Origin: Diplonema japonicum
Lineage: Eukaryota; Euglenozoa; Diplonemea; Diplonemida; Diplonemidae
Assembly (NCBI GenBank): GCA_964019335.1
Contig: OZ025662.1
Coordinates: forward strand, 1 to 64,000
Direction of reading: 5' to 3'
DNA: 64,000 bases
A program made the position numbers and the translations under genes. How positions within the stretch are numbered: the first letter of the stretch is position 1; each line of letters opens with the position of its first letter. The notes below the pieces were generated by a model that worked only from the letters and a program-made list of their open reading frames with translations, did not search any database and was not told the origin of the DNA. Positions 58,141 through 64,000 of this stretch are shown here, one piece after another.

Positions 58141-60726
58141 TTACACACCATGCATCATCTTTTCGTAGCCCATCAGCTGTCGCTGGAAACCCTGGTTGGG
58201 GTTGGCCGTTGGCCGTGCGCTCTTTATGTGAGCCATTGCTTGTCTGAAGCTGAAGCCACTGTACCTGATGAGGTAGGCGCATAGGATTGCGACAGAGCGA
58301 TTGTTCCCAGAGAGGCAGTGCACAATGACTGCTTTTTGCGAGGCGAGTACGCGGTCCAAGCAACATGTCGCATCATCGAAGAATTCGTTGATCTGCGTGT
58401 CGGTGCTGCTGTCAACATTCACCCTCGTGTGCTCTATCCCTTCTGGCATCGGATCTATCACAGCCAAGTCCTTACCTATAGTCATGATGTGCTGTATGTT
58501 CAGCTCGCTGAGGACATAGTATTCTTGCACCGAGCGCAGCGATCCTAAGTACAGGAACTTCCCCACCCGGTCGGGGTAGATCATGTTCCACTCTATCTCC
58601 AGCCCCATCGGGAGGTCCATCATGTTCAGTTCCTTCATCAGCACAGGCGAGTTGTTGATCTTCAACTTGCACTCCACCCACCTCCACATCCCCGGCAGGT
58701 GCAGTATCGGGTTCCCTGAAAAGCTCAGCCTCTTGAGGCCCTCCACGTTTGTGAGGGTGGTTGACACCATGGCGAACCGGTTGTTGTCAAAATCAACTTC
58801 CTCCAACACAGATCCCTTCGGGATGTCGGGCAGGTCGCCTATCATGTTCCCCGACAAGTTCAGGCTGGTGAGCGACTGCAAGGCTAGTACTTCGACGGGC
58901 ACCCTCGCCAATTCGTTCCCCTTCATGATCAGCTCTTCGAGAGCATGAAGCTTCTCGATCTCAGGGGGGATGTCTGTCAGGTAGTTCATCGACAGGTCAA
59001 GTTTTTTCACCCAAAAGAACTCAAAGGTAGAAGCAGGCACTGCACGCAGCGATAAGCATGACAGGTTCAACGTCAACTCTCGGTTGTCCATTGCGGCCTT
59101 CAGCAGGTTTGAGGTTGACGTGCGGTTCGAGTCTTCCTCTGCTGCGAGTCGCCTTCCCGGAAACTTCCTACTCACCATCTTATAACAGCTCCCCATTTCA
59201 AGCGGGTTGTTCACCAGCGACTTGGCGATGTCTTCAGCAGTGATCATGACATGCGTGTACTCCGGGATGCCCGTCATCAGGTCGTTGAAGAAGGGGTGCT
59301 CCAAACACTCCCTCACGAGCATCCTCTTGGCGTCCCTCTTTTCCAGCATGCCTCGCATCAGGTCTCTCAGGATCATGCAAGGTATGCTCTTGAAGTCTGG
59401 GTCTGATTTCGTCAGGTACTTCCTAACTAAAGAAGCAGTATCCCCAGGGAAAGGGGGGCGCCCAACAGCCATGAAGAAAATAAGGACACCCAACGACCAC
59501 ACGTCCCCTGCAGCTGTCCTTTGCTCTGAGGGCGAAAGGAAGCCGTAGAAATCCTCTTTCTTCCATCCGTGTAGAGTTCCCACGTCGCACAGCACTGCTC
59601 GCCCGTTGCCGTCCACAAGCACATTGCTAGGCTTGATGTTGCCATGTGTGATATTAAGAACATGTAGGTAGTGCAGGCCCAGCAGCAGTGACATGCTGTG
59701 AAGCCGTACCGTGTCCATCTTGAAAGGTGGGTCGAAAAGGCGGTATAGCTGCCCGCCAGGGACGAACATGGTGAAGACGATGATGGAGCTGTTCTCGTAG
59801 ATACATGCAAGTAGCGGAGAGATGTTGGGGTGGATAATGGTCTTCAGAATAGCCAGCTCTCTACAGAGCTTCTTCGTGATAGGGACTGGTGCCTTGGTGT
59901 ACTTCGACACCACTAAGGTGTCTGGGGACACTGCTGAGGTCAGCAGCTGTACCTCAGGGGTCTTCGTTAAGTACTCCAGGAAGAGGTGGTTTTCATCGCA
60001 CTTCCGTTGCGCGGTTGTGGCAATGACACTGGATGTAGAGACGCCTGACGCACACGTGCTGTAAGATGAGATAGAGCTGCCCAGGGATGGGTCCATGATG
60101 TTTTCTGCAGGAGGGCCAGGTGGGACTGCCCAATGGGGTATCCAGTCCCGCTCTTTGGCCAGCATGGCTTCGCAGTGCATGCAGTGCTGGTTCTTGTACA
60201 GGCCTTCCCATGCCGTGTTGCACTCCTCATGCCACTCGGGTTTGACTTTGTTGCATTCATTTGTCTTCCTTTCAGTTAGTGCTTTGCTGAGTTCTGAGAC
60301 GTTCATTCGCTCTTGTGTGAGACCGACTTTGATGAAATACTGCGCGGCAGGATACCGGGCGTCATCGCTGGGGATGCACTCGGGGCAGAGCTCTGTGGTG
60401 TTCAGCTGCAGCAACGTCTCGATGTGGTCTAGCATGGCGCAGACCTGGCCTACGTTGAGATCCTTTAGCTGCTGGGCAACTGACGTGCTGATAGCAAAGG
60501 ATTCGTGGGGCGAAGGTATAAGATTTTGAGATGCAGAGAGGGGGTTCCCGAACACAGCTTCGCTGGCGTTAAGAAAACTGTCGTTATCCAGAAGCTCGCT
60601 CACAGCAACGCTTACCTTTCGTCCCTTTGGTGGCTTCGGTGTCTCCATTGGCTTCGGGCTCTCCATCACCATGTCATCAAAGACCAACACTTCTCCCTTG
60701 TAATCCTTGCACAACCCCGCACCCAT
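58141..60726 (-). CDS. Pseudokinase-LRR-dual specificity phosphatase fusion (kinatase-like)
   Basis: The protein has 861 aa. It starts MGAGLCKD, a possible myristoylation and palmitoylation site. A variable N-terminal part contains Cys pairs (ELCPECIP, CMHCEAML). A kinase fold covers about 265-510: ELAILKTIIHPNISPLLA, HGNIKPSNVLV where canonical kinases have HRD (the catalytic Asp is Asn), CDVGTL in place of DFG, and GDVWSLGVLIFFMAVG. Loss of the catalytic Asp predicts a pseudokinase. Leucine-rich repeats follow (about 555-690; LDLSMNYLTDIPPEIEKL, LTSLNLSGNMIGDLP). The C-terminus is a dual-specificity phosphatase with VHCLSGNNRSVA (HCx5R, Cys about 802) and an apparently intact active site. 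The kinase-like part may hold or regulate the phosphatase at a membrane. Confidence 0.92.
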   Translation of the reverse strand: MGAGLCKDYKGEVLVFDDMVMESPKPMETPKPPKGRKVSVAVSELLDNDSFLNASEAVFGNPLSASQNLIPSPHESFAISTSVAQQLKDLNVGQVCAMLDHIETLLQLNTTELCPECIPSDDARYPAAQYFIKVGLTQERMNVSELSKALTERKTNECNKVKPEWHEECNTAWEGLYKNQHCMHCEAMLAKERDWIPHWAVPPGPPAENIMDPSLGSSISSYSTCASGVSTSSVIATTAQRKCDENHLFLEYLTKTPEVQLLTSAVSPDTLVVSKYTKAPVPITKKLCRELAILKTIIHPNISPLLACIYENSSIIVFTMFVPGGQLYRLFDPPFKMDTVRLHSMSLLLGLHYLHVLNITHGNIKPSNVLVDGNGRAVLCDVGTLHGWKKEDFYGFLSPSEQRTAAGDVWSLGVLIFFMAVGRPPFPGDTASLVRKYLTKSDPDFKSIPCMILRDLMRGMLEKRDAKRMLVRECLEHPFFNDLMTGIPEYTHVMITAEDIAKSLVNNPLEMGSCYKMVSRKFPGRRLAAEEDSNRTSTSNLLKAAMDNRELTLNLSCLSLRAVPASTFEFFWVKKLDLSMNYLTDIPPEIEKLHALEELIMKGNELARVPVEVLALQSLTSLNLSGNMIGDLPDIPKGSVLEEVDFDNNRFAMVSTTLTNVEGLKRLSFSGNPILHLPGMWRWVECKLKINNSPVLMKELNMMDLPMGLEIEWNMIYPDRVGKFLYLGSLRSVQEYYVLSELNIQHIMTIGKDLAVIDPMPEGIEHTRVNVDSSTDTQINEFFDDATCCLDRVLASQKAVIVHCLSGNNRSVAILCAYLIRYSGFSFRQAMAHIKSARPTANPNQGFQRQLMGYEKMMHGV

Positions 60727-62247
60727 GTTGTTTGCCTTTACTACTTCGCCGTATTTTGTTCATGCATCTTCACACCTTTTCCTAATGTGGAATGAAGGAT
60801 GTTACGTAAAAAAAGAAAGAAATTGAAATAAAGGGGGGGTGAATGAAGAACATAAAAGGGGGAGGGGGGGGACCGCATTTTCTTTCTTTTTTTTTTTTTC
60901 CCCTTTTTTATTTCTTCTTCTTCTTCTTGTATGGGCAAAAAAAAAAAGGGGGGAAAGGTGAGCGTTGAAGGATAGTGGGCGGGACAAGAATAGTGGGGGA
61001 AGACAAAATAAAAGAAAAAAAAGAAAGGAAAGAGACAGTAATGGTGGAGTCTCATTCTCGCGTACTCTTCCTTCGGCATACAGTGGTACCAGCCCCCCCA
61101 AAAAAAGAAATTAGAAGTGGTGTGAGACTACTTGGGGTCCGGTTTATTGAAGATTAGTTGCAAGAGATAGCTTCCCAACAACTCAGCCACGTCACGCAAC
61201 GTCGAAAGCCCCAAGGTATTCTGTTTTCGAAGATCACCATATCCCTTAACCACAGAGAAGGGTCTTGTTGGCCTAGTTCCATGCAAAATGACAGCATAGG
61301 CCCTCCCCCCGCATCACGGGTCTTCTTTAGTTCTCGAGTTCTTCTCGCAGGGCAAACTCAAGAAATACTCGAGTTTTTTTTTTTCTTTTTTTTTTTCTTG
61401 CTCCCATTTTCTTGTTCTTGAACTTCTTTCTTTTCTTTAAGGCGGGGGGTAAACTATTTTTTTTTTCCTTTGGACCGTGTAGGGAAAGAACGGAAGAAAG
61501 GGAGGCAATAAAATACAAACGGATCAAAACGGAGGGAGTGTGGACGTAAAAAGAAGGGGGGGGGGGGTAAAAAGTAAACTATGGAGATGGGACCCACCAA
61601 ACAAAAAAGAAAGCTATTAAATCCGCCAATATATCCCAAAAGTTAAGGCAAGGTGTTACGGAGGAGTAGCACTTCGGACCCCCCCTCCCCCACCCAGGCA
61701 CTTCGACCACAGGAACAGGACTTCCTTCCCTGGGTAAGAATTAACGGATTCAAGACCTAAATAAAAAGAGAGGAGAGAGAGAGAAGGGGGGGGGGGTCAA
61801 AATCCTCGAAGGACCAACAACACGTACTTTTACTTACCCATAGCGGTGTGCAGAAATTGTGACACCTTTATATAAAAAAAGGGGGGGGGTGGAGGGGGGA
61901 GGGACTTTCGTTCTTTATTTCTTCTTCCTTTTCTTCTCAGCCACCCCGGCTTTCCTAGCAGTACACCAATCTCATCCGTGTCCGACACTTATTGTGGACA
62001 GGAGGCCAGTGCAGTGGAAAGGGAAAGGGGCACAACTACTTTTACAGTGCGTGAAAAAAAAAAAAGAAAAAAAAAAGAATGCAAAAGTAATATGGCACGA
62101 GGCACATTATGCAGGCGGATTGGTACCCCTTCTTCTTTTCAGTGGTCGGCCGTTATGAACACGATGCGTCCGTTGAACAAAGGCGGTGGAAAGAAAAAAA
62201 AAAAAAAAAAAAAAGAAACGGGCTAATTTCTAGATAAGTGTGTGGGG

Positions 62248-62330
62248 TGTTATTACCATCCTCCAACGTGAGCACGTGGTCGAAGCCCTCTTGTCGTAGA
62301 AAGGCAACAAGTGCTACCAGGGCACCTTGT
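62248..62330 (-). pseudogene. Isolated coding-like fragment
   Basis: Within low-complexity DNA, a short stretch of normal composition reads GALVALVAFLRQEGFDHVLT then LEDG. It is preceded by AAATAG and followed by GTAATAAC, so it looks like a lone internal exon. No flanking exons were found on either side, and the family is unknown. Confidence 0.3.
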
Positions 62331-62523
62331 CCCCCTATTTAGAAACGCCCCAAACAATTTTTTATTTCTTTTAAAGCAGCAGCATTGAAGGAAAGGGAGA
62401 GGGGGGGGGGGGGGGGGGGCAATTGGTGCGGTATGGAGGGATAAATGAACGCAACAGAAACTAATACGGGAACGTGAGGGGAAAGGGGGAGGGGAATAAA
62501 ATAATAACTATTGATTTATGAAA

Positions 62524-62660
62524 AATAAAGTGGACTTTATTCCCCGCGGCTGATAATCTGTCCCTCGGAATCTGATTTTCACGAGCGAAGCGAGGGAAAA
62601 TCAGATTCCGAGGGACAGATTATCAGCCAAGGGAAAGAGTAAAGTCCACTTTAATTCATG
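62524..62660. repeat. Long near-perfect hairpin (33-bp arms, 15-nt loop)
   Basis: The inner arms are perfect: 62548-62580 starts GGCTGATAATCTGTCCCTCG, and 62596-62628 is its exact reverse complement. The loop is ACGAGCGAAGCGAGG. Outside them TAAAGTGGACTTTA (left) and TAAAGTCCACTTTA (right) continue the symmetry, giving an overall ~135-bp fold-back element. There is no coding content. Confidence 0.9.
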
Positions 62661-62909
62661 AATACGTAATTTTATTTATTTTCTGGTTCCCAATGACACT
62701 CCCAAAACCCCCCAAAGCCAGGAAGTCTAGGATTTGACATAACATTAAGACAGGGGGTTGCTTGCACTGCTCGTCCCACGCCTTCAGCATGGCAGTCAAC
62801 CTGGGCCAGTCTTGCAATTTGTGCTAATGCTCCATGGTATGGTTCAGGCGGCTATAAAGGGACCAGAGGCTCGACGGCTTAGCCCTCCTTTGTACAGGGC
62901 ATCGAACTA

Positions 62910-63075
62910 CTTTATGATGTCAGCCTCCCTGGGCTTTCTGGTGCGGATGCGGCTGAACTCGATGAACTCCCTGAGGAACCTGGGTGCACCAGGTGCACGC
63001 ATGGCCCCTGTTCTCGTCCCTACTTAGAGGGGCTGCGAGCGATGTTCTTACCGCAGATGCCATCCATGGCTGAAA
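62910..63075 (-). pseudogene. Decayed coding fragment
   Basis: Minus-strand sequence reads MDGICG and, across a candidate 32-nt intron (GTAAGAAC...AAGTAG), TRTGAMRAPGAPRFLREFIE then FSRIRTRKPREADIIK before a stop codon. Immediately past that stop the same frame continues with coding-like FDALYKGGLSRRASGPF. The in-frame stop and lack of a continued gene suggest a remnant. No family was identified. Confidence 0.35.
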
Positions 63076-63370
63076 GGCAAACCCCGACAGCCAACACCAA
63101 GATGCAACAGCAGAATGGTGACAGGCACGTGTAGGATCCCCTGTCCACGGTGGGCACCAACCATTCACAAATTTGCAGAAAACATGAGGGAAAAAATAAA
63201 GTACTTTATCTAGCCAAAATCCCTTTAGAGGGAATCCAGAAAATAAATAAAAATAAGATGTCTTTGAAGGGAACCTGCAGTATGTGACAGGATCGCCTAA
63301 ATAAAAAAATAAGAAAAAACAAAAACCCACCCGTGCTATGTGCAATAAAAGGAAACAGGGAAGAGGGAAC

Positions 63371-64000
63371 TTAACGCCCGCTGTCTGTTCCAGGAGGTGG
63401 TCTCGGTTTCTGCAGATCGGGAAGAATATGGAGGACTGGCCACAGGATAAAGGGTAGGGCAGCCTGCAGCATCGGTCTTATGGACAGTGTTTCGGGATCG
63501 TCCTCCTCCACAGGTCCCTGCGGCATGTCCTTTATATCGAGGATTGTGGCCGCTGTGGGTGCGGACTTGCTTCTGGAAGACAAGGACGGCTCAGACTCTC
63601 CGCCACTGGACGAGATGCCATGGCTCTCTTGGCCGCTGCTATTAGTTCCCATTTCCCACCCGTTCCCATTCCTCGGGGCAGAGGGGGCCAACACATGCAT
63701 CACCTGATGCTGCTCCATCTCAAGTTCCCTCCGCGATGACGCCAAAGCTGACTGAATCCACAGCCTCGTGTGCATTGCCTGTGCTGTGTGTGCTCGTAGT
63801 GGTGTAAATACCTCCAGCGTCGAGAGTGCACTCTCAGCGAGAAACATCACCTTCGTTCTCTCCTCCACCTCCTCCTTCAGCATATACTCCAGCCTGCCTT
63901 CGATATCAACGTTCTTTATACCAGGCCACGCCCCATTGCTGCCAGGTAGGGCCGGCAGTCTGACGGCTACACCTCCTTGTTTCCTAGCTGGGGGTGCTGA
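63371..64000 (-). CDS. 3' part of an unknown gene cut by the window edge
   Basis: The frame is open from the right edge of the window to a stop at 63371 (at least 209 aa), so the start lies beyond 64000. Visible sequence begins SAPPARKQGGVAVRLPALPG and continues with a helical stretch (VDIEGRLEYMLKEEVEERT, LAESALSTLEVFTPLRAHTA), a Ser/Glu-rich linker, and a more hydrophobic end (MLQAALPFILWPVLHILPDL) before KPRPPPGTDSGR. It is on the same strand as every other gene. No family is recognised, and its neighbours downstream are gene remnants, so it may belong to a repetitive family. Confidence 0.55.
   Translation of the reverse strand, partial: SAPPARKQGGVAVRLPALPGSNGAWPGIKNVDIEGRLEYMLKEEVEERTKVMFLAESALSTLEVFTPLRAHTAQAMHTRLWIQSALASSRRELEMEQHQVMHVLAPSAPRNGNGWEMGTNSSGQESHGISSSGGESEPSLSSRSKSAPTAATILDIKDMPQGPVEEDDPETLSIRPMLQAALPFILWPVLHILPDLQKPRPPPGTDSGR

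Larger units (their letters stand above)
60727..63370. other. Gene-poor, low-complexity region with hairpin and coding fragments
   Basis: A/G- and T-rich runs (60880-60960, 61370-61395, 62185-62215) and a G run (62399-62419) dominate. Distinct items are the long hairpin at 62524-62660 and two coding fragments (62248-62330 and 62910-63075). No intact gene was recognised. Confidence 0.65.

Noticed and set aside
60976..62226. Several ORFs in 60.9-62.3 kb
   Set aside because: They consist of Lys/Glu or Phe runs from purine/pyrimidine tracts.
1..64000. tRNA, rRNA, CRISPR or riboswitch features
   Set aside because: None could be recognised by eye; CRISPR and riboswitches are not expected in this eukaryotic sequence.
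1..64000. Firm assignment to kinetoplastids or dinoflagellates
   Set aside because: The one-way gene order fits both, but many short canonical introns and an octamer repeat do not match the well-known members of either, so lineage is left open.

Overview
The window is nuclear DNA of a protist. It has large multidomain signalling proteins typical of eukaryotes (hybrid histidine kinase, class I cyclic-nucleotide phosphodiesterase, PIP kinase, CMGC kinase, MRP-type ABC transporter, MUS81) and GT-AG introns. I could not fix the lineage. All 26 genes called with reasonable support lie on the minus strand, pointing toward position 1. Such long one-way clusters are best known from Euglenozoa and dinoflagellates. 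The introns here are cis-spliced, canonical and very short (31-57 nt in the models below), and no spliced-leader signal was proven.

Layout. 1-780 is an almost pure (GGGTTTGC)n tract, telomere-like in composition but with its G-rich strand pointing into the window. A subtelomere-like gene follows (1360-3258). 4.2-29.8 kb is dense with genes: a DUF3431 glycosyltransferase-like protein, a PAN/Apple protein, a J-like membrane protein, a quinone oxidoreductase, a purple acid phosphatase, a hybrid histidine kinase, a PIP kinase, a PDE, MUS81, a tail-anchored protein, a TSP1 adhesin-like protein, ACBP, a TauE/SafE-SLC35B fusion and an unknown protein. 29.8-32.5 kb is low-complexity DNA with two tiny membrane ORFs. 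32.5-41 kb holds a giant repeat-rich type I membrane protein, an MsrA-like pseudoenzyme and an EF-hand-like protein. 41-42.9 kb is mostly low complexity with a small TIR element. 42.9-54.6 kb is dense again: ABCC transporter, coiled-coil protein, PB1 protein, ankyrin/dual-specificity phosphatase (DSP), EF-hand/coiled-coil/lectin-like protein, CMGC kinase and an FSP1/NDH2-like oxidoreductase. 54.7-58.1 kb is a nest of fold-back and inverted-repeat elements around a broken zinc-finger gene. 58.1-60.7 kb encodes a pseudokinase-LRR-DSP fusion. 60.7-63.4 kb is low complexity with a 33-bp perfect-arm hairpin and decayed coding fragments. A gene cut by the window edge closes it.

Themes. Several genes serve membrane signalling (hybrid kinase, PDE and PIP kinase are neighbours; two DSPs; two further kinase-fold proteins) and the cell surface or secretory route (DUF3431, PAN, TSP1, 10-repeat/Cys-module protein, acid phosphatase). 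The most unusual items are the giant gene whose Cys-rich modules are each a phase 1-1 exon, the TauE/SafE-SLC35B fusion, the membrane MsrA with its catalytic Cys replaced by Gly, and the pseudokinase-LRR-phosphatase fusion. Gene models with introns were assembled by eye from splice sites and frame continuity. No RNA data or homology searches were available.
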